NCBI GenBank assembly: GCA_910587365.1
Contig: CAJUKJ010000003.1
Location: forward strand, 109,289 to 173,288
Length of the DNA: 64,000 bases
Origin: an uncultured Christensenellaceae bacterium
Lineage (GTDB): Bacteria > Bacillota > Clostridia > Christensenellales > Borkfalkiaceae
Reading direction: 5' to 3'
The number at the start of each line of letters is the position of its first letter. Position 1 is the first letter of the stretch. Shown piece by piece: positions 33,783 through 42,421 of the stretch. The notes beneath the pieces were generated by a model. That model saw only the letters and a program-made list of their open reading frames with translations. It made no database searches and was not told the origin of the DNA. Position numbers and translations under genes: made by a program.

Positions 33783-34270
33783 TTTATTTTCTCCGCGATT
33801 GCGTCGGCTACCTGTACGGGCGATAATTCGTCCGTGTCTATTATAATATCCGCCGCAGCTTCGTATATGTCTATTCTTTCGTTGTAAAGCTTTTCAAGCC
33901 GTGCGCGGGTGTCGCCCTGTAAAAGCGGACGCGCAGTATCTCCCTCGACGCGCTTTAAAAGCGTTTTTATACCCGTTCTTAAAAAAACTATTTTTCCGTT
34001 TGCTTTAAAAAGGTTAACGTTCCGGTTGCGCAACAGACAGCCGCCTCCCGTTGCTATTACAACGCCGTTTAAAACGCTTAACATTTCAACAATCTGTGTT
34101 TCCAAATCACGGAAATACTGTTCGCCGAAGTCAGCGAAAATATCGCTTATCGCGCCGTGGTTTTTTACTATTTCCGCATCGGTGTCGTAAACCTTTATAC
34201 CGCGTCTTGAAAATACTTCGGCAACGGTGGTTTTGCCGCAACCCGGCATACCCGCAAGCACTATATTCAT
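33779..34270 (-). CDS. aroK: shikimate kinase
   Basis: Phosphorylates shikimate at O3, the fifth step to chorismate. The 163-residue protein has the P-loop GMPGCGKTTV (residues 7-16), the shikimate-binding DTDAEI, the GGGCLLRN loop and the lid arginine segment ARPLLQGDTRARL. Length is normal. It overlaps aroQ and the YmfI-like gene by four nt each, so translation is coupled along the operon. Confidence 0.95.
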   Translation of the reverse strand: MNIVLAGMPGCGKTTVAEVFSRRGIKVYDTDAEIVKNHGAISDIFADFGEQYFRDLETQIVEMLSVLNGVVIATGGGCLLRNRNVNLFKANGKIVFLRTGIKTLLKRVEGDTARPLLQGDTRARLEKLYNERIDIYEAAADIIIDTDELSPVQVADAIAEKIK

Positions 34271-34686
34271 AGTTTAAAGGACTGCGCCGCAAGAACGTAG
34301 CTGTTCTTTCCGAAACCGCAGATTACTCCCTTGCACACTTCGGATATTACAGACTTGTGCCTGAACTCCTCGCGCGAGTGTACGTTGGACATATGCACCT
34401 CTATTACGGGAACAGATACGGACGCGATTGCGTCGCGTATAGCATAGCTGTAATGGGTAAACGCGCCCGCGTTGAGAATTATGCCGTCAAAGCCCTCGCT
34501 TTGCGCGTTTTGAATTTGCGAGCATATTTCTCCTTCTATATTGCTTTGAAAAAACTCGCAGATATCGTCCTTGAAACGGTTTGTGATTTCAAGATTGATT
34601 TCGTCAAGGGTCAAGTCGCCGTAAATCCCCTTTTCCCTGACGCCGGTCATATTTAAGTTGACTCCGTTTATAAATAAAAACTTCAT
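34267..34686 (-). CDS. aroQ: 3-dehydroquinate dehydratase, type II
   Basis: Dehydrates 3-dehydroquinate to 3-dehydroshikimate by the type II mechanism. The 139-residue protein carries NGVNLNMTGVREKGIYG (residues 6-22, with the catalytic Tyr), GIILNAGAFTHYSYAIRDA and the EVHMSNVHSREEFRHKS motif. It overlaps aroE by four nt. Confidence 0.95.
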   Translation of the reverse strand: MKFLFINGVNLNMTGVREKGIYGDLTLDEINLEITNRFKDDICEFFQSNIEGEICSQIQNAQSEGFDGIILNAGAFTHYSYAIRDAIASVSVPVIEVHMSNVHSREEFRHKSVISEVCKGVICGFGKNSYVLAAQSFKL

Positions 34687-35486
34687 ATATTTTCCTCCGT
34701 GTATTGCGTAAATAACAGTTTTGCCTGTTCTTCATCGGGAGCTATTCCGAAAAAGATACATTGCGAATAATACGCCTGGTAAAACAGCATTGCTTTACCG
34801 TTTACTATTTTTTTACCTAAGGCTTCTGCAATTTGCAAGAACGCGCTTTTTTCAGGGGTATAAATTAAATCCACCGCAACGGAACAAAGACTTAAAAGGT
34901 CTTCCCCGACGGGAGAAATTCCCTCCGTTTTATGCATACCAATTCCCGTTGCGTTTATAATTGCATAGTACGGCTTTGCCGTAACGTTTTCAACGGGCGT
35001 CGCGCCGAACTCCGAGGCAACCTTTTGCGAGCTTTCAAACCGCGTATCGTAGATAAATACGTTCGCGCCTGCGTCCGCAAGTTTTTTGGCAACGCTTCTT
35101 CCCGCACCGCCCGCGCCCAGCAGAAGCACGTCTTTACCGCAAACGTCTACGCCGTCGTTTTTAAGCATAAGCGCGAACCCCATTCCGTCGGTGTTGTATC
35201 CAAGCCTGTCGCCCGCGTTTACCGTATTGACGGCACCGAAGGCTTGCGCGTCGCCGCAAATTTTATTAAGGTAGGGTATAATCGAAAGCTTATAAGGTAT
35301 GGTTACGTTGAAACCGTCAAACTCCTTAAACAATCCCTCAGCCCTGTCTTCAAATTCGGATTCGTCAATGGAAATCTTTTTATAGCTTACGCTGTTGCCC
35401 GTTTTACTTGCAATGAATGTATGAATTGCGGGACTGTCCGATTTTGAAACGTCTTTACCTATTACGGCAAGATTTAATGTTTTCAT
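34683..35486 (-). CDS. aroE: shikimate dehydrogenase
   Basis: Reduces 3-dehydroshikimate to shikimate with NADPH. The 267-residue protein has the substrate loop SKSDSPAIHTF (about residues 15-25), FNVTIPYK with the catalytic Lys, the nucleotide loop GAGGAGRSVA and a C-terminal AMLFYQA segment. I use the ATG at 35486, which overlaps the aroB TGA (ATGA) and has AAGGTG upstream; the longer reading in the aroB region is not needed. Confidence 0.95.
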   Translation of the reverse strand: MKTLNLAVIGKDVSKSDSPAIHTFIASKTGNSVSYKKISIDESEFEDRAEGLFKEFDGFNVTIPYKLSIIPYLNKICGDAQAFGAVNTVNAGDRLGYNTDGMGFALMLKNDGVDVCGKDVLLLGAGGAGRSVAKKLADAGANVFIYDTRFESSQKVASEFGATPVENVTAKPYYAIINATGIGMHKTEGISPVGEDLLSLCSVAVDLIYTPEKSAFLQIAEALGKKIVNGKAMLFYQAYYSQCIFFGIAPDEEQAKLLFTQYTEENI

Positions 35487-36550
35487 TTTACACCTTTCAG
35501 CGAGTCGCGGCACTCGGTAATAAGCTTAACGTATTCGTCAATGCCGATATCGATTTCCGCACTTTCCCCCTCGCATTTGGGGACTATCATAGAAATTTTA
35601 GCCGCTTTTGAATTTTTTTTATCGAACTTAGCCATAAGCGCGGCACTTTCGATATCTTCGTATGCGGGTATGTCTTTAATTACGCGCTTTATCAGCGTTA
35701 TCAGATTTTCGTAATATTTGCCGCCGCCTATTCCCAGCTTTTGTGCAATAAATATTTCGTAATAGGCACCTATAAGAACGAATTCTCCGTGGGATTTTTT
35801 TCCGTAAAAAAGCTCGAATGCGTGACCCGTTGTGTGACCTAAGTTAAGGGTTTTTCTTAATCCGTTTAAATCGCGTTCGTCCTTTGACACGACGGCGGCT
35901 TTATAGCGGATACAGTCAGCGGTAATTTCGCCTAAGAAGTCAAGATTTTTCATTTTAGTACGGTTTTTCCAAAGCTTTTCATAGATATCTTTGTCAAGCG
36001 CGCCGTATTTTATAATTTCGCCGAGTCCGCACCTGATTTCCCGCGCGGGCAAGGTGCGCAAGAATACGGGGTCGACCAACACCTCTTCGGGCTGGTAGAA
36101 CGTACCTATAAGGTTTTTTACGTTTTTAAAGTCTACTGCGGTTTTTCCGCCTACCGAGCTGTCAACCTGCGACAAAAGGGTCGTCGGTATCTGCACAAGC
36201 CTGACTCCGCGCATATACAGAGAAGCCGAAAGACCCGCGATATCCCCCACGACGCCGCCGCCGAACGCTATGACCGTACAACCGCGTTTCATATCCGCGT
36301 CTACCATAGCCTGCAAAATTTCAAACAGATAGCGTTGGGTTTTACTGCTTTCGCCCGCGGGCAGAATTTTTACAGGAACGCTGTTGCCGAACGTTTCGTG
36401 CATCGCTTTTCCGTAATAGGAATAAACGTTTTTATCTGTGACTATAAAAAGCTGTCTGCCTTTGAGGCGGGGAGCGTATTTATCAAACACGCCCGCACCG
36501 CAATGGATAACGCTTTGCATCGTATTTGTCTGTAAATAAATATCTATCAT
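35483..36550 (-). CDS. aroB: 3-dehydroquinate synthase
   Basis: Cyclises DAHP to 3-dehydroquinate using NAD+ and a divalent metal. The 355-residue protein has IAFGGGVVGDIAGLSASLYMRG (about residue 97-118, NAD site), PTTLLSQVDSSVGGKT and the metal-ligand His in NLGHTTGHAFE and KSHGEFV. Normal length. It overlaps aroC and aroE by four nt each. No DAHP synthase or EPSP synthase gene is in this operon, so those steps are encoded elsewhere. Confidence 0.95.
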   Translation of the reverse strand: MIDIYLQTNTMQSVIHCGAGVFDKYAPRLKGRQLFIVTDKNVYSYYGKAMHETFGNSVPVKILPAGESSKTQRYLFEILQAMVDADMKRGCTVIAFGGGVVGDIAGLSASLYMRGVRLVQIPTTLLSQVDSSVGGKTAVDFKNVKNLIGTFYQPEEVLVDPVFLRTLPAREIRCGLGEIIKYGALDKDIYEKLWKNRTKMKNLDFLGEITADCIRYKAAVVSKDERDLNGLRKTLNLGHTTGHAFELFYGKKSHGEFVLIGAYYEIFIAQKLGIGGGKYYENLITLIKRVIKDIPAYEDIESAALMAKFDKKNSKAAKISMIVPKCEGESAEIDIGIDEYVKLITECRDSLKGVK

Positions 36551-37674
36551 TTTAAACCTTTATATCTTTGAATTACTTCGCGCATATTGTCGCCGCCGAG
36601 CCTTCCCGAAACAACCTCGGCAAGCGCGGACGCGGTTACGCTTTCAAGAATGACTTCCGCCGCACATATAGCCGCTACGTCGCTTCTTTCCGTTGCCGCA
36701 ACTGCGGACTCTCGGGTTATGAAGTCAACGGTGTTCAACCCTTTCATAAGCGTGGGAATAGGCTTCATTGCCGCGCGGAGAACAATTTCTTCCCCGTTGG
36801 ACATACCGCCCTCTATACCGCCCGCGTTGTTGGTTTTGCGGAAGAATTTTTCTCCGTCGCAGAAAATTTCGTCGTGAACCCTGCTACCCTCAAGCTCTGC
36901 CGCGCCGAAGCCAAGCCCCACTTCCACGCCCTTAATCGCCTGTACGCTCATAAGCGCGGAACACAAAATTGCGTCGAGCTTAGACGAATACTGCATACAG
37001 CTACCGAATCCGCTTTTAAGACCATTAACGCGGATTTCGATGACCCCGCCCGCCGTGTCGCCCGTCGATTTAAGTGCGTCTATCTTTTTAATTGCTTTTT
37101 CCTGTACCCCGCTATTCAGCATAAAAAGCGGTTGGCTTTTAGCCTCTTCAAGCTTTTCAAATTCATATAAGCCGCTGTCCGTAACACCGCAAACGCTTTT
37201 AACGTAACCGGAAATTCCGACGCCGAGTTCTTTAAGGTACTGCCTTGCAATACTTCCCGCGACAACGCGCACAGCCGTTTCTCTCGCGCTTGCACGCTCT
37301 AAAATATTGCGTGCGTCGGTCTGGTCGTATTTTAAAAGTCCAGTAAGGTCTGCGTGACCCGGGCGAACCTTGGTAAGAGTTTTTTGCGTGACGTCGCAGC
37401 CCTCGGGTGCCATATACGGCTTCCAGTTTGCATAGTCTGCGTTTACCACGGCAAACGAAAGCGGACTTCCGAGCGTAAGACGGTTTCTGACGCCGCTTAA
37501 AATTTCAACCCTGTCCTTTTCTATTTTCTGTCTACCGCCCCTGCCGTAACCGCTTTGGCGCAACGCGAGGTAATAATTTATTTCGTCGGTGTTTATTGTA
37601 AGATTTGACGGCAGCCCTTCGATTATTCCTATTAAAGCTTTGCCGTGCGATTCTCCCGCTGTTATTAATTTCAT
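36547..37674 (-). CDS. aroC: chorismate synthase
   Basis: Makes chorismate from EPSP with reduced FMN. The 375-residue protein has the signatures AGESHGKALIGIIEGLPSN (start), GRGGRQKIEKDRVEILSG, RPGHADLTGLLKY and the late GGISNG-like GGMSNGEEI. I start at the ATG at 37674 with AGGAG six nt upstream rather than at the TTG six nt before. It follows the MBL-fold gene by nine nt and begins the run of overlapping aro genes. Confidence 0.96.
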   Translation of the reverse strand: MKLITAGESHGKALIGIIEGLPSNLTINTDEINYYLALRQSGYGRGGRQKIEKDRVEILSGVRNRLTLGSPLSFAVVNADYANWKPYMAPEGCDVTQKTLTKVRPGHADLTGLLKYDQTDARNILERASARETAVRVVAGSIARQYLKELGVGISGYVKSVCGVTDSGLYEFEKLEEAKSQPLFMLNSGVQEKAIKKIDALKSTGDTAGGVIEIRVNGLKSGFGSCMQYSSKLDAILCSALMSVQAIKGVEVGLGFGAAELEGSRVHDEIFCDGEKFFRKTNNAGGIEGGMSNGEEIVLRAAMKPIPTLMKGLNTVDFITRESAVAATERSDVAAICAAEVILESVTASALAEVVSGRLGGDNMREVIQRYKGLK

Positions 37675-37683
37675 ATTCAACTC

Positions 37684-38700
37684 CTATACGACTTTATAGC
37701 CGTCTGACGTTACCTGTATAGTGACCGTACCGTGTACGTCTGTCCGGTAAAGGTTATCTCCCACATATTTTGCTGCGTTTGACAGCACCGTTTGCGACGG
37801 ACAGCCGTCGCCGTTTTCCCCGACGGAAATTACCGCAAGCTCCGGCTTTAACAGTTCGTAAAGCCTTGAACAAGACGAAAATTCGTTGCCGTGGTTGGGT
37901 ACTTTTAAAATATTGCAGTTTTCAAGCTCGGCAGGATATTCGTCAAGCAATAAATCGTAGGAATTGCAAATGCCTTCAAGCACGCTGTCTCTTACGTCGC
38001 CCGCAAACAGAAAAGACGTTTCCGCATATTCAAGCCAGACGACAGCCGAAGAATTGTCTATTGCGTATTGTGAAGTCGGGTTTTGGATAAGCTGTTCGTA
38101 CTCTCCCATAGGATTTGAATGTACAGACGGCGATAAAATTTTAAAAGAGTATCCGTATTCGGCATTTACGACAAACTCTCCGTATTCGCTTATTTTCAAC
38201 TCGGCACCGCTTTTATTTGCCGAAAGAGTAAATTTTCTGAACGCGTCGGTAATGTAGCTGTTTAAACAATAGGGCATAAAAACAGTTTTTACCGTCTTGA
38301 ATTTCATTATTTCCGAAAGACCGCCGCAGTGTTCCGCGCTTACCGACGTGCATACGAGATAGTCGATAACGTCAATATCGCAGGAATTTAAATATTTGAG
38401 TATGCGCGACTGGTTGGACGCCGAACCGTTACCTCCGTCGATTAACATATTTTTACCGTCGGGAAGCTCTATTACCGTACAGTCGCCGTAACCGACGTCA
38501 ACGAAGCGCACACGCATTACCCCTGCGTCAGCACCCTTGTTTCTTATTACGATATAGCTTGAAAGATACTTAACGGGAATAAAGACATTGGTAATTATCA
38601 ACGAAAGCGCGACAGCGAATGCAATACTTGCAACGATTATCGTCCTTAGCTGAATTTTTGATAACTTTTTCTTTCCGCTTTTTTCTTCTTTCTTATCCAT
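37684..38700 (-). CDS. membrane-anchored metallo-beta-lactamase-fold protein (ComEC C-domain-like), degenerate metal site
   Basis: A 338-residue protein with one N-terminal membrane helix (about residues 22-42, after a Lys-rich start) and an external MBL-fold domain as in the C-terminal part of ComEC and stand-alone relatives (VRFVDVGYGDCTVIELPDGKNMLIDGG). The usual THxHxDHxGG metal motif reads CTSVSAEHCGGL: the first two His are Ser and Asp is Glu, while FAGDV and VPNHGNE are kept. It may therefore be inactive or use a different site. Head gene of the aro operon, behind a TTTACT-17-TATAAT promoter; function unknown. Confidence 0.8.
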   Translation of the reverse strand: MDKKEEKSGKKKLSKIQLRTIIVASIAFAVALSLIITNVFIPVKYLSSYIVIRNKGADAGVMRVRFVDVGYGDCTVIELPDGKNMLIDGGNGSASNQSRILKYLNSCDIDVIDYLVCTSVSAEHCGGLSEIMKFKTVKTVFMPYCLNSYITDAFRKFTLSANKSGAELKISEYGEFVVNAEYGYSFKILSPSVHSNPMGEYEQLIQNPTSQYAIDNSSAVVWLEYAETSFLFAGDVRDSVLEGICNSYDLLLDEYPAELENCNILKVPNHGNEFSSCSRLYELLKPELAVISVGENGDGCPSQTVLSNAAKYVGDNLYRTDVHGTVTIQVTSDGYKVV

Positions 38701-38734
38701 ACCGTATTTCTTAAATTTATAATTATACAGTTTT

Positions 38735-38763
38735 ATTATACATTAATATAAAATAAAAGTAAA
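38735..38763 (-). promoter_or_regulatory. promoter of the MBL-aro operon
   Basis: TTTACT (38758-38763), 17-nt spacer, TATAAT (38735-38740) on the minus strand, about 28 nt before the probable start. Confidence 0.7.
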
Positions 38764-38811
38764 CTAAAAAAACCTGCACATATGAATATGCGGCTTAAAC
38801 GATGCATAAAG

Positions 38812-38840
38812 TTGACTAATCCGACATTTGAATATATAAT
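38812..38840 (+). promoter_or_regulatory. promoter of the DUF6485 gene
   Basis: TTGACT (38812-38817), 17-nt spacer, TATAAT (38835-38840); leader of about 24 nt to the ATG at 38871. Confidence 0.75.
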
Positions 38841-38870
38841 AGTTCCATATTCGGCATTAAAAAGTTTACA

Positions 38871-39095
38871 ATGGAGAAAAATTTAAGTGAATTTTGCACC
38901 TGCAAGGATCGCGCCTGTCCGCTTCATCCCTCCAACCACGATAAAGGATGTTCACTTTGCATAGCAAAAAATATCAGAAAAAAGGAAATACCCTCCTGCC
39001 TTTTCAACGCCGCCGACGGTTATCCAAGCAAGGACGGGTACTCTTTTGAAGCGTTTGCAAGACATATACTTAACCTTAAAGCAGATAATAAATAG
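38871..39095 (+). CDS. small Cys-rich protein, DUF6485 family
   Basis: A 74-residue cytosolic protein with CTCKDRACPLHPSNHDKGCSLC-type spacing (Cys at about residues 9, 11, 16, 27 and 30) followed by CIAKNIRKKEIPSCLF. This pattern, CxCx4C-x2-HP-N-x4-GCxxC then KN-x5-EIPSC-F, is the DUF6485 family of anaerobic Firmicutes; a metal site is likely but no function is known. It has its own promoter; no clear Shine-Dalgarno is visible before the ATG. Confidence 0.82.
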   Translation: MEKNLSEFCTCKDRACPLHPSNHDKGCSLCIAKNIRKKEIPSCLFNAADGYPSKDGYSFEAFARHILNLKADNK

Positions 39096-39191
39096 CTTTA
39101 TGCGATATTTAAAAATAATTTATTTCTTACCTCTTAAATTGCTTGCAAAATTATTTTTATTTGATATAATTATATAGTCAATTAATGGTAC

Positions 39192-39267
39192 GCTAATATG
39201 GCTCAGCTGGTAGAGCAGCTGATTCGTAATCAGCAGGTCGCCGGTTCGAATCCGGCTATTAGCTCCA
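39192..39267 (+). tRNA. tRNA-Thr (anticodon CGT)
   Basis: Full cloverleaf: acceptor GCTAATA/TATTAGC, D arm GCTC-AGCTGGTA-GAGC, anticodon stem GCTGA/TCAGC with loop TTCGTAA, T arm GCCGG-TTCGAAT-CCGGC, and an encoded 3' CCA (TCCA). Anticodon CGT reads ACG. It is a single tRNA gene, followed at once by a terminator. Confidence 0.97.
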
Positions 39268-39273
39268 AAAAAG

Positions 39274-39306
39274 CAGAGTTGCCTATTTCAGGCAACTCTG
39301 TTTTTT
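39274..39306 (+). terminator. intrinsic terminator of tRNA-Thr
   Basis: CAGAGTTGCC paired with GGCAACTCTG around a 7-nt loop, then TTTTTT. It begins seven nt after the CCA end. Confidence 0.93.
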
Positions 39307-39486
39307 GTATATAGTAACGGTTTCAAACCGATTTCGCGCGAGGCAACTTTGTTGCCGACGCTTTGCCAAGGCTGACTTTTATATTAGAGCGATAAATTGA
39401 AATTTAGCGGCGTATCGCCGCAGCCGTGTATCTTTATTGCCGAACTGTTTAACCGACTACACCGCACGTCAAATTGAAATTTATTG

Positions 39487-39900
39487 TTATTTTTTATTTG
39501 GCTTTCGTTTAACACACAACAGTCTAATAAAATCATTAAACAAGGAAGTGTCTATTGGTTCAAACATTATCCATTTCCCGTCGTGGTAAGTATGAGTATT
39601 ATCATATATTTCTTGAACTTCTTTTGAATAGGTTTCTTTTTCAGCTTCAAATTTTATCCGCTCGTCTTTACCCAAAACTATCATAAATCCTATGCAATTT
39701 TCTCTTGCATACAAGGCGCAAAGCGTTTTACCGCCTTTACGATATTTGTATTCGTATTTCCACGCTTTGCCGCCTTTATTCCATAAGCAATCCATATCGT
39801 ACTTATCTTCAATTAAAGCACACAAATCAGTCCATATTTCGTATAAAGGTCTACCGACCAAACACGTCATTTCTTCAGCATTAGGTATCGTTTCAAGCAT
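39487..39900 (-). CDS. DUF3788 family protein
   Basis: A 137-residue soluble protein with W-K-Y-EYKYRKGGKTLCALYARENCIGFMIVLGK, the core of DUF3788, a family of unknown function found widely in Firmicutes and Bacteroidota. A TTGCTT-17-TATAAT promoter lies about 60 nt upstream; TAGG precedes the ATG. It is more A/T-rich than its neighbours and stands alone beside the tRNA gene, which may point to recent acquisition, but no integration scar is seen. The 219 nt between it and the tRNA hold small palindromes only (for example GCGGCG-TAT-CGCCGC near 39410). Confidence 0.75.
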   Translation of the reverse strand: MLETIPNAEEMTCLVGRPLYEIWTDLCALIEDKYDMDCLWNKGGKAWKYEYKYRKGGKTLCALYARENCIGFMIVLGKDERIKFEAEKETYSKEVQEIYDNTHTYHDGKWIMFEPIDTSLFNDFIRLLCVKRKPNKK

Positions 39901-40055
39901 ATAAACCTACAATTTCTCCGCTAAATTACCGTTTTTCGTAATTTTATTATAACAAACCAGCAATAAAAAAGCAAGAAAGCCGAATTTAATTTCCTTGATT
40001 TTTACCCCTACATAGCCTTTAACATAAAATTCAACCTAAAAAAATATCTTATAAT

Positions 40056-40733
40056 ATGTTTAAATGTATACGCGATTTTAAATTCGCAATTGCCATAGTG
40101 GCGGTGCTTTGCGTAAGCGTTATAATTTGCTTTTGCGCGTTTTCCTTTTCGGGCAAGAAAATTGCGTTTGAGGCTGAATATTACTTCGTCTGCTACAGAG
40201 TTACCGACAACAGCATTTCGGCGAGTTCGATTTCGGGTACGGTATCCAGCTACGGCGGGGCGGGTTATATTTTAAACCACGGCAAAAACTATTACATAAC
40301 TGTTTCGTGCTACTACAATAAAACCGATGCGGACACGGTATGCACAAGTCTCAAAAAACGCGATTTGGATTGTACTGTTTTAAAGATTTCGACAAAAAAT
40401 TTTAAAATTAAGGGCAGCGCGGCGCAAAGAAACGAAGAGTTATATCTCGGAAACCTGAACACCCTACACACTCTTTCTATGCTTGCATACGAGTGCGCCA
40501 ATGGGCTTGATACAGGCGAATACACGCAAAACAATTCAAAATCGGTTGTAGGCGATATTAAACAGGGGCTTATAGGACTTTTACATTCTAACGGCGATAA
40601 TTGCTTTACACCTAAGTTAAATTTCATGATTGCCGAATGCGAAGATAAAGAGGTCGGATTTTTACTTTCAAAGGATATGCGCTATTTACAAATTGCCGTT
40701 ATCGATACAATAGTAAATACCGAGCTTTATTAA
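40056..40733 (+). CDS. membrane-anchored protein, possible SPOR-like domain
   Basis: A 225-residue protein I cannot name. Residues 10-30 form one membrane helix; the rest is outside. The segment GAGYILNHGKNYYITVSCYYNKTDADTV... (about 68-110) has the look of a SPOR/sporulation-related repeat, where a Y-V-x-V-G/S-C-Y pattern and a following helix bind peptidoglycan glycan strands; this is a weak resemblance. It is followed 56 nt later by a polysaccharide deacetylase on the same strand, so both may act on the cell wall. The start is uncertain because a TATAAT sequence touches the ATG directly. Confidence 0.6.
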   Translation: MFKCIRDFKFAIAIVAVLCVSVIICFCAFSFSGKKIAFEAEYYFVCYRVTDNSISASSISGTVSSYGGAGYILNHGKNYYITVSCYYNKTDADTVCTSLKKRDLDCTVLKISTKNFKIKGSAAQRNEELYLGNLNTLHTLSMLAYECANGLDTGEYTQNNSKSVVGDIKQGLIGLLHSNGDNCFTPKLNFMIAECEDKEVGFLLSKDMRYLQIAVIDTIVNTELY

Positions 40734-40789
40734 ATTAAGAATTTTTATCAAAGCCTGCTAATTTTTGGAATTTTGCGCAAAATACGGAT

Positions 40790-41482
40790 ATGAACAGAAA
40801 TTTTACCGCATTTTGCGCAGCTATGCTCGCGCTTGCAATTATGCTTGTATTCTACGGCGGTGTATGGTCAAACGACCGCAAGTATTCCTTTGCCGAAACA
40901 GAAAGCACGGTTAAGACGGTTTACTTAACGTTTGACGACGGACCCAGTGACAGGGTTACGCCTAAAATTTTGGACGTGCTTGCCGAAGAGCAAGTAAAAG
41001 CAACCTTTTTCATAATCGGTTTACAGGCAGAAACGAGGCAGTACCTTATTGAAAGAGAATATATAGAGGGACATACCGTTGCCGTCCACTCCTACACGCA
41101 TAATTACGGAAAAATTTATTCTTCGGCGGAAAGTCTGATTGAAGACATCGATAAGTGCAACGATGTAATTAAAAGAATTACGGGCGAGTACACAAACCTT
41201 TACCGCTTCCCGGGGGGAAGCTTCGGCTTGTCCGACAAATTGATTTCGGCAGTGACGGCGCACGGAATGCGTTATGTGGACTGGAACGCTTCAACCCGTG
41301 ACGCGGAAATTCTTAACGCGACCCCCAACCAGATTTTTAACGCGACTATAAGCACGGCGGCAAACGCAGACAATATCGTCATACTTGCGCACGATTCCAC
41401 AACCAAATCGGCAACCGCTTCCGCACTTAAAGATATAATAAAATATTATAAAGAACGGGGATATATATTCGAGGCATTTTAA
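40790..41482 (+). CDS. polysaccharide deacetylase (NodB/PdaA-like)
   Basis: A carbohydrate esterase family 4 enzyme, removing N-acetyl groups from peptidoglycan or chitin-like glycans outside the membrane. The 230-residue protein has an N-terminal signal/anchor (residues 5-27), the first motif VYLTFDDGP with the two metal/base Asp, the metal His pair in VAVHSYTHNYG, the RFPGGSFG motif and LILAHDS-like VILAHDS near the end. All metal and base residues are present. It probably forms a unit with the preceding membrane-anchored protein. Confidence 0.9.
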   Translation: MNRNFTAFCAAMLALAIMLVFYGGVWSNDRKYSFAETESTVKTVYLTFDDGPSDRVTPKILDVLAEEQVKATFFIIGLQAETRQYLIEREYIEGHTVAVHSYTHNYGKIYSSAESLIEDIDKCNDVIKRITGEYTNLYRFPGGSFGLSDKLISAVTAHGMRYVDWNASTRDAEILNATPNQIFNATISTAANADNIVILAHDSTTKSATASALKDIIKYYKERGYIFEAF

Positions 41483-41560
41483 AGTGTTAAATGTTACCTA
41501 ATCCGTCTTGTTCGGCGCAACTACGACGACCTTCCCCAAGAAGAAGGCTATAATGCAATA

Positions 41561-41590
41561 CCGCCCGCGCGTTACATAACGCGCGGGCGG
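41561..41590. terminator. bidirectional terminator between the deacetylase and pyrE
   Basis: A 30-nt perfect palindrome with arms CCGCCCGCGCGTTA and complement around CA. It lies between the convergent stops; the flanking T-runs are short. Confidence 0.7.
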
Positions 41591-41617
41591 TAAACTTATT
41601 AAAATTTAAATTACTGT

Positions 41618-42274
41618 TTAGCCGACACCGTAAGTTTTGCGGTATTCCTTCATTTTTTCAAGGTATTCTTTGCCCTCGATTACCCCTTCCTCTATCGCCT
41701 TTATAATATCCGACATAGTTACAATCGAATAAACCTTAACGCCGAACTCCTTATAAACCTCCTGTACGGCGGAAAGACTGCTTTCAAGACCGCGTTCCAT
41801 TCTGTCAACGGAGATGACCATACCCGCAATTTCAACGTTTGCCGCCTGTTTCAATTTAGGAAGCATTTCACGCAGTGCCTTTCCCGACGTCATTACGTCC
41901 TCGATTAAAATTACCCTTTCGCCGTCTTCAAGCTGTTTACCTACAAATAGTCCGCCCTCGCCGTGGTCCTTTACTTCCTTTCTGTCAAAGCAATAATTTA
42001 AGTCTTTACCGAACTTTGAATAAAGCGAAACCGCGGTAGTTACCGCAAGAGGAATACCTTTGTATGCAGGCCCTACAAGCGTATCCGCATCGATTTTATT
42101 GTCGGCAATACATTGCGCATAATATTCTCCGAGCTTTGAAAGCTGCGCACCCGATTTATAGTTGCCGGTATTGATAAAGTAAGGTGCTTTTCTTCCGCTT
42201 TTTAAAGTAAATTCGCCGAACTTTAAAACTCCGTTTTCCACCATGAATTTAATAAATTGCTGTTTGTAATCCAT
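41618..42274 (-). CDS. pyrE: orotate phosphoribosyltransferase
   Basis: Joins orotate to PRPP to give OMP. The 218-residue protein carries the PRPP-binding motif VILIEDVMTSGKAL (about residues 118-131) and the flexible-loop region KEVKDHGEGG. Normal length. AAAGGAG precedes the ATG. It is the last gene of the pyrimidine operon, separated from pyrD by structured element C. Confidence 0.96.
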   Translation of the reverse strand: MDYKQQFIKFMVENGVLKFGEFTLKSGRKAPYFINTGNYKSGAQLSKLGEYYAQCIADNKIDADTLVGPAYKGIPLAVTTAVSLYSKFGKDLNYCFDRKEVKDHGEGGLFVGKQLEDGERVILIEDVMTSGKALREMLPKLKQAANVEIAGMVISVDRMERGLESSLSAVQEVYKEFGVKVYSIVTMSDIIKAIEEGVIEGKEYLEKMKEYRKTYGVG

Positions 42275-42301
42275 TTTTATGCTCCTTTTTTTCTACCTGA
42301 C

Positions 42302-42421
42302 AAAACTGCGGAGATGCAAGCAAGACAATGCGGGCGGGGCTTTCCGACAGGAGCATACAAATAGTATTTGACTGCGGAAAATGTAGCCCAACAAAGTATT
42401 GCAACGCATATACGAAGTTTT
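42302..42421 (-). repeat. intercistronic structured element, copy C
   Basis: Third of the related elements; on the minus strand it overlaps the pyrD stop. Outer stem AAAACU/AGUUUU; loop segment GCAA-UACUUUG-UUG; hairpin AUAC-UAUUU-GUAU at the place of UUUAC/GUAAA in copies A and B (compensated change); then GCUCCUGUCGG and the GUCUUGCUUGCAUCUC end, nearly identical to copy B. It lies about 28 nt before the pyrE ATG. Confidence 0.65.

Noticed and set aside
39192..39486. tRNA-Thr as an integration site for a mobile element carrying the DUF3788 gene
   Set aside because: No repeat of the tRNA 3' end and no integrase gene are present downstream.
40050..40058. TATAAT touching the ATG of the 225-residue gene as another leaderless promoter
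   Set aside because: The start point would fall inside the gene, and no -35 box is at the right distance.
41482..41560. Stretch between the deacetylase and pyrE as a fourth copy of the structured intercistronic element
   Set aside because: It shares only short words with copies A-C and lacks the two diagnostic hairpins; it may be an unrelated repeat remnant.
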